From: Mycobacterium pinniadriaticum
GTDB lineage: Bacteria > Actinomycetota > Actinomycetes > Mycobacteriales > Mycobacteriaceae
Direction: 5' to 3'
Assembly (NCBI RefSeq): GCF_026242045.1
Contig: NZ_JAPJDO010000007.1
Span: forward strand, 1-64,000
Length of the DNA stretch: 64,000 nucleotides
The first letter of the stretch is position 1. Each line of letters starts with the position of its first letter. A program made the position numbers and the translations under genes. Positions 37,275 to 46,447 of the stretch are shown here, piece by piece. The notes beneath the pieces were generated by a model that did not search any database, had not been told where the DNA came from, and saw nothing but the letters and a program-made list of their open reading frames with translations.

Positions 37275-37865
37275 CTAGTTCAGCCAGGTGTGGGTCGGGG
37301 TGATCATGAAGCGGAAGGGGCCACGCTCGCAGTAGGTGCTCTGGTTCAGAGTGGTCGCGCAAGTGGTGCCCCCGACGCTGATGTAGGACAACGGTGGGAT
37401 GGTGGCCGATCCTCGGGTCGGCGGGAACCGGATCGCCAATGTCCAGTCGTAGTGCACGCGGGTGTCGCCGGTGATCCAGCCGATCTTGTCCACTCCCTGG
37501 GGCGCCCCGGGGATCGGGCCGGTACAGCCGAAACTTCCCCGGAACCAGATGCCGCAGTCGATGCCCTGTGCGGTGACGAACCAGTAACCGGCTTGCTCTG
37601 GGAGAGATACACCGGGTGGTTCCGACATGGCATAGGGGGACGGATCGATCTCGGTGAAGTAACGCAGTTGCGGATAGTCGGGTGCGGTGCCCACCGTGGC
37701 TGTGTTGGTGTCGGCAATTGCGGCCGACGACGCCGATGTCAGCGAGATCAGCGCGGCGAGTGCGGATAAGACGGCGAAGACTCGGAATGCAGCCCCCGTC
37801 AGGCTAATTCGAAGCCGGTCGTGGCACGGGACGGCGGGATCGGAGGCATTCCGATTATTCGTCAC
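37275..37865 (-). CDS. Small secreted protein, first of a paralogous pair
   Basis: A 196-residue exported protein. A long n-region precedes a hydrophobic segment (AAFRVFAVLSALAALISL) and a cleavage region near SSAAIADT. The mature domain, with cysteines in GIDCGIW, GSFGCTGPIPGAP, TTCATT and STYCERG, parallels the neighbour at 36.8 kb. GTG at 37865 is chosen for its GGAGGAG ribosome site; an ATG at 37934 gives a longer, less likely form. TGCGTAG at 37975-37981 lies upstream. Function unknown. Confidence 0.72.
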   Translation of the reverse strand: MTNNRNASDPAVPCHDRLRISLTGAAFRVFAVLSALAALISLTSASSAAIADTNTATVGTAPDYPQLRYFTEIDPSPYAMSEPPGVSLPEQAGYWFVTAQGIDCGIWFRGSFGCTGPIPGAPQGVDKIGWITGDTRVHYDWTLAIRFPPTRGSATIPPLSYISVGGTTCATTLNQSTYCERGPFRFMITPTHTWLN

Positions 37866-38049
37866 TGTGACGTAACTCCTCCAGTGCGGCAATCGGAAAG
37901 GGGCGATCGTCACCAATGCTGTGACGGCCGACACTCCCGCAACGATAACCGGTCGACGCTACAGATGTCAAAGATGCGTAGGAAATCACCCATAAATCCA
38001 TGCGAGGTGCTCAAAAGTGCTGATCATGAATGTTAGTTGCGGATCAACG

Positions 38050-38526
38050 CTATGGTTGTGCTGCTGGAACCGTAAGAATCACCGATGCCAACACTGACCC
38101 CTTGTCAGTGCGACTCAGGTCGGTGCCGAACTGGGAGTACGCACAGTCCGGCTTGAAGGCCTGATACTGCAGGAGTACTGCTTGCAGGGCCTCTGCCTCC
38201 GTCGCGCCGTATCCGGACAGCATCAGGCCCTTGCTCCCGGCGTAGCCGATGGTCGCCAAGGCGGGCAGCGGATCGGTGAACGGCACTGCAGCGCTGCGGT
38301 GGCTGATGTAGCCGGCGCTGGCCAGATTGGCCATCGCCGCGCCGCGTTCGACTAGCGGATTCCACTGCAAGGGCGGACAGTTAGACGCGGCGCGGGCGGC
38401 CACCGTCGCCTGGGTCAGCGTGGTCGATGGGTCGGCCCGCGAACTGGGAAGTGACGGCGACGCGATGACAAGCACTGAGGCAAGGGCAGCCACAATTGCT
38501 GTCGTCCGAATCCGTGGTAACAGCAC
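38050..38526 (-). CDS. Secreted CAP/SCP-like small protein
   Basis: A 158-residue exported protein with a signal peptide to about residue 31 (LPSSRADP). The mature part follows the CAP superfamily plan: LQWNPLVERGAAMANLASAG, then YISHRS, IGYAGSKGLMLSGYG and a C-terminal strand SVLASVILTV. Two cysteines could form a disulphide. In typical CAP proteins a second His and Glu complete the pocket; these are not clear here, so the family call is tentative. GTG start at 38526. It stands alone. Confidence 0.6.
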   Translation of the reverse strand: MLLPRIRTTAIVAALASVLVIASPSLPSSRADPSTTLTQATVAARAASNCPPLQWNPLVERGAAMANLASAGYISHRSAAVPFTDPLPALATIGYAGSKGLMLSGYGATEAEALQAVLLQYQAFKPDCAYSQFGTDLSRTDKGSVLASVILTVPAAQP

Positions 38527-38730
38527 CTGCTACACCTCGCAATGACCGGCCGGTTGAGTGATTCGCATACCGTATAGCAAAACGATCATTGCGCGACAGT
38601 ACGCGTAGAAAATACATTCACCGGATGCGCGGTTGCCGATCGTCCCGAACATTCACCTGGCGGTGATCGGTCCTGCTCGGCCAAGTTGCTGCGTGTACTG
38701 CTGTTATGACGGACGGATGTGAGGCGGAAG

Positions 38731-39324
38731 ATGCGTCGAAAGTTCCTGTACTGCCTGGTAATCCAGGGATTAGTCTGCTTCGGTCTCGCGACGCCGGCGT
38801 CGTCCAACGCGGATCCCTGGGTGGACGATATCGCACCGCCGTTGCCGGTGATGGTCGCAGGTCCGAGTGACTGGCAGCCCAAGTTCCCGTATCCGTACGA
38901 CGCGAGTCGCAACCAGGTGACCGACGCCGACATCAATGCCGAACGCGAGATGTGTCAGTGGTACAACGCCCAGTACGACCCGCTGATCAAGCAGATAGAC
39001 CGCTTCAACACCAATCTGACGAGAAGCAACGGCGATTACAACGTCGAGAACAACCAGGCGATCGCCGATGCGGTGACAGCCAACATCGACCAGTCAGAGG
39101 ACTTCCTGGCACCTCGCGCCCAGTCGCTCACCCTGACAAAGGACTACCTTGGCGATGACTACTTCCCGCTTTACCAGGGAGAAAGCTTCTTTCGCCTGTG
39201 GCAGCACCTGTCCAACGTGAGCGGCGGAATCCGCGGTCGGCAACCGGCCTGGTTCGTCGGCCCGTCGTTGCAGCGCGCGAAGCGTTGGGGTAGCCGCATC
39301 GGGCATTCTCGCGTGTGCGACTGA
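38731..39324 (+). CDS. Secreted hypothetical protein preceding the mce operon
   Basis: A 197-residue exported protein. The signal peptide (MRRKFLYCLVIQGLVCFGLA, cleavage near SSNADPW) is followed by a mature domain rich in aromatic and acidic residues (WQPKFPYPYD, YFPLYQGESFFRLWQHL) with one free-looking Cys pair. The ATG at 38731 has GAGGCGG just upstream; GTG 38719 is an alternative. I do not recognise the family. Same orientation as the mce operon, 120 bp before it, so a shared role at the cell envelope is possible. Confidence 0.68.
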   Translation: MRRKFLYCLVIQGLVCFGLATPASSNADPWVDDIAPPLPVMVAGPSDWQPKFPYPYDASRNQVTDADINAEREMCQWYNAQYDPLIKQIDRFNTNLTRSNGDYNVENNQAIADAVTANIDQSEDFLAPRAQSLTLTKDYLGDDYFPLYQGESFFRLWQHLSNVSGGIRGRQPAWFVGPSLQRAKRWGSRIGHSRVCD

Positions 39325-39444
39325 CCAGCCGACGCGATGCGGCGGCGCCTCAAAGATTGACAACGAGTCAGTACCGTGTGTAGGAATCATACGTCGCAGT
39401 ACAGCATCCGCATGAAAGGACGATGTTCACCATGCATCCTGTAA

Positions 39445-40389
39445 ATGCGGGTCAGAAGCGAGTTGATGTTGCGTAGTGGTGTTGATGTGACGGATGTGAT
39501 GACAGCGATCCCGCCGCCTGCCGCCGGGCCGGTACGGGATGGCCCGCGCAACGCGCTTTCGTCAAAGAAGGCTGTGGTGCTACTCAGGCGCGCGTTGACT
39601 CATCTCGTGAGCGTTCCCGTACGCAGCGTGGGAACGATCGGTCGCGGTGTCGCGCTGGCCATTTCGGTGGTTCGCTACTCGATCATCGATGGGCTGCGGC
39701 TACGCCTGCCGACCGGCGAGATGCTGGTTCAGGCCTGGGCTCTGCTGAAAGTGACCGCCACTCCGGCCCTGCTGATGGCGATTCCGATCGGTGCGATCGT
39801 ATCGATCCAAACCGCGGGGTTGGTCAACCAAGTCGGGGCCAGTTCGCTCGTCGGCGCCGCCAGCGGGGTGGGCGTGGTTCGTCAGGGCGCGCCAGTGACC
39901 GCGGGACTGTTGATGGGCGGCGCCGCCGCCTCGGCAATTGCGTCGGATCTCGGCGCACGGGCGATCCGCGAAGAGCTGGATGCACTGCGAGTGCTCGGTG
40001 TCGATCCGGTGCGCAGCCTTGTCGTTCCCCGATTCCTTGCGCTGCTGATCATCGCCCCGATGTTGTGCGCGATCATCATCGCCTCAGCGGTCGCCGCGGC
40101 GTTCACCATCGCCGTGGGTGTTAGTGGGGTGACCACAGGCAGCTTCTGGCAGTCATTCGGAACCTTCGCCTCGGTCACAGATGTCTGGTTCACCCTCGCC
40201 AAATCGCTGATTTTCGCCGGGGTGGTCGCGGTGGTCTCATGCCTGCGCGGGATGGAAGCCAAAGGCGGTCCGCGCGGCGTTGCCGACGCCGTCAACTCGT
40301 CGGTGGTTCTCAACGTCGTCTTCATCGCGATCATCAATCTGGCGCTGACTCAGTTGCAAACGATGTTCTTCCCGATGGAGGTGTCGTGA
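39445..40389 (+). CDS. YrbEA, Mce-system MlaE-family permease
   Basis: An integral membrane permease of the MlaE/YrbE family, up to 314 residues from ATG 39445. In-frame ATGs at 39466 and 39499 are alternatives, and the latter gives 296 residues, closer to the usual size. Five or six hydrophobic segments are visible, with the family motifs PIGAIVSIQ, GVVRQGAPVTAGLLMGGA and ALRVLGVDPVRSLVVPR (the ATPase-coupling helix). With YrbEB it forms the permease that, powered by an MceG-type ATPase encoded elsewhere, moves lipids delivered by the Mce proteins. TTGCGTAG at 39469-39476 lies at the start region. Confidence 0.92.
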   Translation: MRVRSELMLRSGVDVTDVMTAIPPPAAGPVRDGPRNALSSKKAVVLLRRALTHLVSVPVRSVGTIGRGVALAISVVRYSIIDGLRLRLPTGEMLVQAWALLKVTATPALLMAIPIGAIVSIQTAGLVNQVGASSLVGAASGVGVVRQGAPVTAGLLMGGAAASAIASDLGARAIREELDALRVLGVDPVRSLVVPRFLALLIIAPMLCAIIIASAVAAAFTIAVGVSGVTTGSFWQSFGTFASVTDVWFTLAKSLIFAGVVAVVSCLRGMEAKGGPRGVADAVNSSVVLNVVFIAIINLALTQLQTMFFPMEVS

Positions 40390-41258
40390 CCGAGGCATCG
40401 GTGAGCCGGCCCTCCGCCGGCCTACATCCATTCGTCGCCCGCATCGCCTCCGCACGCCCAATGCAGGCGGCGTTCCTGCAGAGCGGACAGTTCGTCGTCT
40501 TCGTATGCCAGACCCTGTGGCTGCTGCCGGTGACGATTCGGCGGTATCGCCGCCAGACGCTACACGCCGTGAACGACTTGGCCTGGGGCCGAGGTTCTCT
40601 GATCATCGACGGCGGTGTGGTAAGTGTCCTGGTCATCCTCGGGATGGCGATCGGCGGCACCGTCGCGGTGGAGGCCTACGCCACCCTCAACCTGATCGGT
40701 TTCGGGGCGCTGTCCGGAATCGTCGGTGGACTCGCAAACGTACGGGAAATGGCGCCGCTGGTGGCCGGGATCGCCTTCGCGGCGCAGGCCGGCTGCCGGA
40801 TGACCGCCGAAATCGGATCCATGCGGATCGCCGAGGAGATCGACGGCGTGGAGGCGATCGGTCTGCGCCCGATCCCGTTCGTTGTCGGCACCCGGCTCGT
40901 CGGTTCGATGATCTGTGTCATCCCTGGCTATCTGTTGACGCTGGTGACGAGTTTCTTCGTGTCCAGCACCGTGATTCGGGTCTTCCATGATCAGCCGGGC
41001 GGCACCTACGACCACTACTTCGTCCAATTCCTCCCGTTCGGTGACATCATGTACTCGGTGGTCAAGGCGGCGATATTCTGTGCCGCCGTCACCCTGATCC
41101 ACTGCTACTACGGATATTTCACCTCCGGAGGGCCGGTGGGAGTCGGTCGGGCATCTGGTCGTGCGGTGCGAGCGAGCCTGGTGGCAATCATGGTCCTCGA
41201 CGTCCTTCTGACCATTGCCCTGTGGGGCCTTCAACCCGTCTTCGTGTTCAAGGGCTAG
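40386..41258 (+). CDS. YrbEB, Mce-system MlaE-family permease
   Basis: A 290-residue second permease subunit, coupled to YrbEA by a GTGA overlap. Hydrophobic segments and the motifs GMAIGGTVAVEAYATL, MAPLVAGIAFAAQAGCRMTAEIG, and EEIDGVEAIGLRPIPFVVGTR are those of actinobacterial YrbEB. It pairs with YrbEA in the inner membrane. The first Mce protein follows after 3 nt. Confidence 0.94.
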   Translation: MTEASVSRPSAGLHPFVARIASARPMQAAFLQSGQFVVFVCQTLWLLPVTIRRYRRQTLHAVNDLAWGRGSLIIDGGVVSVLVILGMAIGGTVAVEAYATLNLIGFGALSGIVGGLANVREMAPLVAGIAFAAQAGCRMTAEIGSMRIAEEIDGVEAIGLRPIPFVVGTRLVGSMICVIPGYLLTLVTSFFVSSTVIRVFHDQPGGTYDHYFVQFLPFGDIMYSVVKAAIFCAAVTLIHCYYGYFTSGGPVGVGRASGRAVRASLVAIMVLDVLLTIALWGLQPVFVFKG

Positions 41259-41261
41259 CGC

Positions 41262-42392
41262 ATGCTGTTCCACAAGTCATCGGAGTCGTCGGAGGCGCGG
41301 ATCCTGACGCTGATCGGCATGGCGGTGATCACCGTTGTCGCGATGGTATCCACCTTGATCATCACCGACCCCTTCCACCGCCGGCCCGCCGACCTGATCA
41401 ACGTCACGATCGAGTCGCCCTATGTCGGGGAGGGCGTGCAGCAGGGGACCGAACTGATGATCCACGGGTTCAAGGTCGGGGAGGTGACCAAGGTGACCAG
41501 CATGCCGCGTGGCGGCGTGCGTCTGGACGCCGACCTGCAACGTGGCCCCATCAACGGCCTCACTGACACGATGAGCATCGACTTTCGGCCGGCGAACTAC
41601 TTCGGCGTCACCGGAATCAACATCCGCCCGGGTGAAGGTGGGGTGCCACTGACTCCAGGTTCGGTGATCACCGCGGTGCCGGCGGGCAATTTCACGCTGC
41701 AAGCGTTGTTGTCCAGATTGGGTGAGATCTCGCACGGCGTGCTGACCCCCGAGCTCATCGACGTCATCGACCGGACCACCAGGTACGTCGACGGGCTGGA
41801 CCCCATGTTGGAGACGATGCTGGTAGTCACCAGTTCGCTGGCCAATGTGCAAAATGTCAGCACCGAGACGCTGATGGCCAACGCGACGGGAATCAGCGTC
41901 GCCTTCCCGGGTTTCGTCGACGCGGCGACAAAGACCGGCGACCTCTATCTACACGGTGGACTCGACGGGGTGAGCGAGGACTACTGGCGCAACACATACT
42001 CCCCGTCGATCAACCTGGCAGCCACGGATCTGTTCGGTGCGGCAGGCGGACTCGTCGGTAGTCACAGCGAAGAACTGGCGCCGTTGACAAACATGATCAA
42101 GGTTCTCGCCGATGTTGCCCCAGGTGTCATTCCCTCGGACGAGATCGCCTCGACCGCGGTGGAATTGCGGACCCGTCTACAACGTCTCTTCGCCGGGCCG
42201 CCGGACCGTCGCGCCGTCAACGTCCGAGTGATCCTCGACAGCTTTCCCGGTGTCGCTGCGCCGATCGACGCGATCGGTGCTGCACCCGCCTCGCCCGATC
42301 CGGGGGCTGACGCGTCCCCGCAGGCCGCGCCCGGCGATCAGCAGATTCCGGACAGCGCCGCCGGTCAGCCGCAGGAAGGTGGGTCGCGATGA
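41262..42392 (+). CDS. MceA-type lipid-binding protein
   Basis: A 376-residue Mce-family protein. There is one N-terminal transmembrane segment (about 15-35), then an MCE/MlaD beta-barrel domain (about 42-140; VGEGVQQGTELMIHGFKVGE and VTGINIRPGEGG). A helical region follows (about 150-300), then a Pro/Ala/Gln-rich tail. Mce proteins form a hexameric tunnel that carries lipids across the periplasm. First of six consecutive mce genes; ATGA overlap with the next. Confidence 0.93.
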   Translation: MLFHKSSESSEARILTLIGMAVITVVAMVSTLIITDPFHRRPADLINVTIESPYVGEGVQQGTELMIHGFKVGEVTKVTSMPRGGVRLDADLQRGPINGLTDTMSIDFRPANYFGVTGINIRPGEGGVPLTPGSVITAVPAGNFTLQALLSRLGEISHGVLTPELIDVIDRTTRYVDGLDPMLETMLVVTSSLANVQNVSTETLMANATGISVAFPGFVDAATKTGDLYLHGGLDGVSEDYWRNTYSPSINLAATDLFGAAGGLVGSHSEELAPLTNMIKVLADVAPGVIPSDEIASTAVELRTRLQRLFAGPPDRRAVNVRVILDSFPGVAAPIDAIGAAPASPDPGADASPQAAPGDQQIPDSAAGQPQEGGSR

Positions 42393-43393
42393 ATCCCATT
42401 TCGGCACTGTGGCGCCTGGTCATCGCCGGGGTAGTGGCAACCTTGCTGATCGTCCTGGTGATCAACGTGATCAGTCAGCCGGTCGGCGGCAAGTTGACGG
42501 GGTACACCGCGGACTTCACTGACGTGTCGGGCCTGCGCAGCGGCGCGGATGTCCGGGTGCGAGGGGTGCGGGTGGGCAAGGTCGAGTCCATCGAGTTGAA
42601 GCGGCACGCCGGACGAAGTGTCGCCGAGGTAGCCCTGACCCTCGACAGTGCCTACAAGATCGGCGCGGAGACCCGGCTGGCGGTCAAGTACCAGGCGCTG
42701 ACCGGACTCAGATACATCGACGTGCAGAATCCGGCCGAAGGCAGCACCCCGTCCGCGTTGACCGCCAACCGGATTCCGACGTCGATGACCCAGCCGTCGT
42801 TCGACATCACGCGGCTCTTCAACGGGCTGCAGCCCGTTCTGGCCACGTTGAGTCCGGAGGACCTCAACGTCTTCACCGCCAATGCGGACAACTTCCTCTC
42901 CGGTGACGGCACCGGCATTGGTCCGGTTCTGGAGAGCCTCAACACACTGACCCGTTTCCTGGCCGACCGGCAGCAGGTGGTGTCCACCCTGTTACACAAC
43001 CTCAAGTCCGTGGCCACCGAGATGTCCGGCCACAGCCGAGACTTCATCCACGTCGTGGAACTGCTCAACGAACCGATCGACGCGGCGTTGTCCGTCCTCG
43101 ATGAGTTTCGCAAGTCCCAGATCTATGGGCCCGACTTCACCCGATCAGTCAGCCAACTGCTGGACAATGCCGGTCTCAAGCCGGGAATCGATGTTGATCG
43201 GGCTATCGACAAGGCGATCACGAACTTCGACGACGTCATGGACGCGGTCAAGATGGTGCCGGTCGTGTGGGACAACATTCCGTCACCCGCCGAGGAAGGT
43301 GCCCCCATCGCCTGCTCGCAGGGCCGCGCGGAGTTACCGCTGCCGGTCGATGTGCTGCTGAACGGCCAGAAAGTGGTGCTGTGCAAGCAATGA
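42389..43393 (+). CDS. MceB-type lipid-binding protein
   Basis: A 334-residue Mce protein. A transmembrane segment at about 8-30 (LVIAGVVATLLIVLVINVI) is followed by the MCE domain (YTADFTDVSGLRSGADVRVR, then VKYQALTGLRYIDVQ) and a long helical C-terminal part ending in a Cys-containing tail (PIACSQG...VVLCKQ). ATGA overlaps on both sides show strict coupling within the operon. Confidence 0.93.
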   Translation: MNPISALWRLVIAGVVATLLIVLVINVISQPVGGKLTGYTADFTDVSGLRSGADVRVRGVRVGKVESIELKRHAGRSVAEVALTLDSAYKIGAETRLAVKYQALTGLRYIDVQNPAEGSTPSALTANRIPTSMTQPSFDITRLFNGLQPVLATLSPEDLNVFTANADNFLSGDGTGIGPVLESLNTLTRFLADRQQVVSTLLHNLKSVATEMSGHSRDFIHVVELLNEPIDAALSVLDEFRKSQIYGPDFTRSVSQLLDNAGLKPGIDVDRAIDKAITNFDDVMDAVKMVPVVWDNIPSPAEEGAPIACSQGRAELPLPVDVLLNGQKVVLCKQ

Positions 43394-44355
43394 AAGCAAC
43401 GGTTTGGCGCGATTCGCGGCTGTGGGGCACGGCGGCGTTGGCCATCATGACCATCCTCGCCGTCGTCGCAGCGGCCGTTTACATCAGCCCGCCAGGCAGC
43501 AAGGTTGTCAGCTTCTACACCGACGACGCCTCCTCGATCCAACCCGGCATCACGGTCCGGATCGCCGGAATAACCGTCGGCAAGGTCACGGATCTGTCGA
43601 TCGAGCCCAAGCAGGTGCGGGTCAACGCCACCGTTGAGGGCAGCGCCTTCGTCGGCGATCAGTCCAGCGTCGAGGTTCGCATGCTGACCGTGGTGGGCGG
43701 CTACTACGTGAACCTGGACTCGCTTGGTGACAAGCCCCTCGGCAAGTCGGCGATCCCCAAAGGTCGAGTTACGTTGCCCTACAGCCTGGTCCGGACCCTG
43801 ACCGATGCCACGAAGATCACTGATGGTCTTGCGCCCGTGCCGATCAAGCAGTCGCTGGACAACATTCAGCACGGCCTGTCGGGTTCCAACCTGGACACCA
43901 TCACCGCCATTGTCGACGCGGGGACTGCCATGACCGACATGCTGGCCCGGCAGCGTGGTGAGCTCTCGCAGATTCTGAACATGTCCGACGAGTACATCGA
44001 GCAACTGGCTCAATACCGGGGGCGACTGGAGGAACTGATCGAGAAGGTCGCCATCCTCGAACAGACCCTGGTGCTCTACGGCAAGGGTTTTGCAGCCGCG
44101 ATGCAAGGGATGGGCAAGATCCTGCTGGGGATAGGTCCGGTCGCCGATTTCTACATGGCGCACCGCGAGGAGTTCCTGGAGAAGTTCACCCGATGGCAGC
44201 AGATCGTGCGCACCTGGGCCGACCGCAACGGGCTGGTGATCCGGATTCTCAAGCGCACCCGCCAGCGGCTCTATCAGGCGCTCGACCGGCAGAACGCCCC
44301 GCCGGAACTCTTGGCGACCGATGTGTGCATTCCGGTTCCGGGAAGCCCCTGCTGA
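43390..44355 (+). CDS. MceC-type lipid-binding protein
   Basis: A 321-residue Mce protein. ATG 43390 overlaps the MceB stop (ATGA); the open frame upstream is a shadow. The transmembrane segment is at about 12-35. The MCE domain has SFYTDDASSIQPGITVRIAG, ITVGKV and VVGGYYVNLDSLGD. Helices with a coiled-coil look (EEYIEQLAQYRGRLEELIEK-like heptads) run at about 195-260, consistent with the needle-like helical barrel of Mce hexamers. It ends in CIPVPGSPC. Confidence 0.92.
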   Translation: MKATVWRDSRLWGTAALAIMTILAVVAAAVYISPPGSKVVSFYTDDASSIQPGITVRIAGITVGKVTDLSIEPKQVRVNATVEGSAFVGDQSSVEVRMLTVVGGYYVNLDSLGDKPLGKSAIPKGRVTLPYSLVRTLTDATKITDGLAPVPIKQSLDNIQHGLSGSNLDTITAIVDAGTAMTDMLARQRGELSQILNMSDEYIEQLAQYRGRLEELIEKVAILEQTLVLYGKGFAAAMQGMGKILLGIGPVADFYMAHREEFLEKFTRWQQIVRTWADRNGLVIRILKRTRQRLYQALDRQNAPPELLATDVCIPVPGSPC

Positions 44356-45443
44356 TGGCCAGATGCACCTTCCGACGAGCCGTGACCGCCGCGCTGATCG
44401 CAGCGGCCGTTGCGCTGGCCACCGCCTCGTGCGGCGGCAGCCGAGCGGCGAGAGCTGCCGGGGATTACTGTGCAATCCTCCCGGATGCCGTTGGACTCTA
44501 CGCAGGTAACCCGATCACCCAGATGGGATACAAGATCGGGACCGTCGACACGGTGACGCCCGGGGCGCGCAGCGTCCGAGTGAACTTCTCCCTCGCGGAG
44601 GATCGGTCGTTGCCCGCCAACGTCAAAGCGGTCGTGCGCTCGACATCCATCCTCGCCGATCGGGCGCTCGAACTCGTCGGGAACTACGAGTCGGGCCCGC
44701 GCCTGAGGCCCGATGTGTGCGTGTCCCTGGACCATTCGATGACGCCTAAGAGTCTTTCGGAGATCATCGGGTCGGCAAACACCTTCATCAACGCGGTGAA
44801 CGCGGAGAACTCCGACAACATCGGGGCGGTCATCACCCAACTGGACCAGGCCGCGAAGGGCAACGGTCCGGGGATCAACCGCATCCTCACCACGTCCTCC
44901 CAGTTGCTCGACAGCCCCGACGGTGCGATCAGCGATATGACATCGATCGTGCGCAATCTCGGTGACGTCACCGACACCCTGGTGGCCACGCGGGACCCGC
45001 TCAAACAGATCCTCAACGATGGTGCGACCACCACGCCGGACCTCGTGGACGCCATCCAGGGCGCGCGCAAAATGACCGAGTCATTGCCCCAACTCATCGC
45101 CGCGATCTCGGATCTGGAGGTACGGGCCGGAGACGAGATCCAGCTGACCCTCGACACGGTCTCGGACACGACCCGCATCCTGTCCCCGCACGCCGCGGGC
45201 CTGGCCAGTCTGCTCGATCCGCTGCCCTGGTGGATCAACGGAGCAGCCAATCACTTCAACAATCGGGAATTCATCATGTCGTTTCGTCCTCCGCTCTATC
45301 GGGTGCGAAGCCCGAACGGCCCCTTGGTATGTCACTTCATGAACATCGACATGCCGGGCAGTTGTGCGAACGTGGCGGGACAACCGTACGGAGTCGATGT
45401 CAACTTGCTTCAGTACGTTTTCGTCGAAGCGAGCCGGCGATGA
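44355..45443 (+). CDS. MceD-type protein with N-terminal cysteine
   Basis: A 362-residue Mce protein. The start is in a TGATG overlap. The N-terminus (RRAVTAALIAAAVALATASC) looks like a signal peptide ending at Cys; the lipobox is imperfect, with Thr at -3, so lipidation is uncertain. The MCE domain includes GNPITQMGYKIGTVDTV and TSILADRALELVGNY. Typical MceD subunits have a transmembrane anchor rather than a lipobox, which makes this one slightly unusual. Confidence 0.9.
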   Translation: MARCTFRRAVTAALIAAAVALATASCGGSRAARAAGDYCAILPDAVGLYAGNPITQMGYKIGTVDTVTPGARSVRVNFSLAEDRSLPANVKAVVRSTSILADRALELVGNYESGPRLRPDVCVSLDHSMTPKSLSEIIGSANTFINAVNAENSDNIGAVITQLDQAAKGNGPGINRILTTSSQLLDSPDGAISDMTSIVRNLGDVTDTLVATRDPLKQILNDGATTTPDLVDAIQGARKMTESLPQLIAAISDLEVRAGDEIQLTLDTVSDTTRILSPHAAGLASLLDPLPWWINGAANHFNNREFIMSFRPPLYRVRSPNGPLVCHFMNIDMPGSCANVAGQPYGVDVNLLQYVFVEASRR

Positions 45444-46447
45444 TCCGAGTTGCGCGGGTACTGGCCGTCTGCGTGTGCGTCGGTGTGCTCAGTTCTTGCT
45501 CGGCGATCACCGTCGCCGACCTTCCACAACCTGGCAACAGCTACCGCGACGGCTATCCGATCACCATGGAGTTCGCCAACGTCCTGAATCTGCCGGATCG
45601 GGCCAAGGTGGTGATGGACGGGACGACGATCGGAATCGTCGACAACATCAAGTTAGGGCAGCGCTCAGTCGATGTGACGGCCCAGATCGACAAGGACGTG
45701 CGCATCCCCGCCGACACCCATGCAGTGCTGCAGCAGGCGACGGTGCTCGGCGACATCTATGTCGCGATCACCGGGCCCGACCAGCCCGGCACGGCTCACA
45801 ACGGACCCGGCGCGACACTGCCGTCCGGCGGCCGGATCGCGCTGGCGCGGACAACGTCTCCGCCGCAGCTGGAAGACACGATCGCCAATCTCGCGAATTT
45901 CGTATCCAGTGGGTCGATTCAGCGGATCCAGAACAGCATCATCCGGGTCAACAACGTCACGCCGGAACGCTCCGAGCAGGTGCGGGCGATTGCCTCACGG
46001 GTGACGGCGGATCTGCGTGACCTCTCCGACAACATCGACACGGTCGACCAGTGGCTCAGCGGCGTCGCAGGCACCGGCCAAGTACTGGCCGGCCATGTCC
46101 CCAAGTTCCGGTATTGGTTCTCGCCGGAGGGCATGATCGAGTGGGAGCGGATGTCCGTGGTCGGTGCCGCCAACGGAATCCTGATCCCTTCCGTCGGGAG
46201 CATCTACACCGGGGGGTACTGGATGGTGCCGATGCTGGAATCGATGGGGGTGGCCGTCGGTGCGGTCCAGAGGAGCAAGTGGGCCGTGGAAGGTGAATAC
46301 CGGCCGTGGCGTGACCTGTTCCAGGAAGCGTTCCTGCCCGAGGACAAGTATCCGGCGATGAACATCGTGTCGGTCCAGACCGCCGATGGTCGTGACATCA
46401 CCAACAACGTGCAGGATGTGCTGCGGATGCTGGGGGCGATTCCGTGA
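45440..46447 (+). CDS. MceE-type lipoprotein (LprK-like)
   Basis: A 335-residue Mce lipoprotein. The signal peptide ends in a good lipobox, LSSC (VCVGVLSSCSA). The MCE domain has NLPDRAKVVMDGTTIG and QATVLGDIYVAITGP; a helical part and a Trp/Tyr-rich C-terminus follow (FRYWFSPEGMIEWERM, YTGGYWMVPML). As LprK in other operons, it is the single lipidated subunit of the hexamer. ATGA overlap at the start, GTGA at the end. Confidence 0.93.
   Translation: MIRVARVLAVCVCVGVLSSCSAITVADLPQPGNSYRDGYPITMEFANVLNLPDRAKVVMDGTTIGIVDNIKLGQRSVDVTAQIDKDVRIPADTHAVLQQATVLGDIYVAITGPDQPGTAHNGPGATLPSGGRIALARTTSPPQLEDTIANLANFVSSGSIQRIQNSIIRVNNVTPERSEQVRAIASRVTADLRDLSDNIDTVDQWLSGVAGTGQVLAGHVPKFRYWFSPEGMIEWERMSVVGAANGILIPSVGSIYTGGYWMVPMLESMGVAVGAVQRSKWAVEGEYRPWRDLFQEAFLPEDKYPAMNIVSVQTADGRDITNNVQDVLRMLGAIP

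Noticed and set aside
43123..44475. 450-codon minus-strand open frame
   Set aside because: Antisense to mceB-mceC-mceD, whose overlapping starts and MCE domains are unambiguous.
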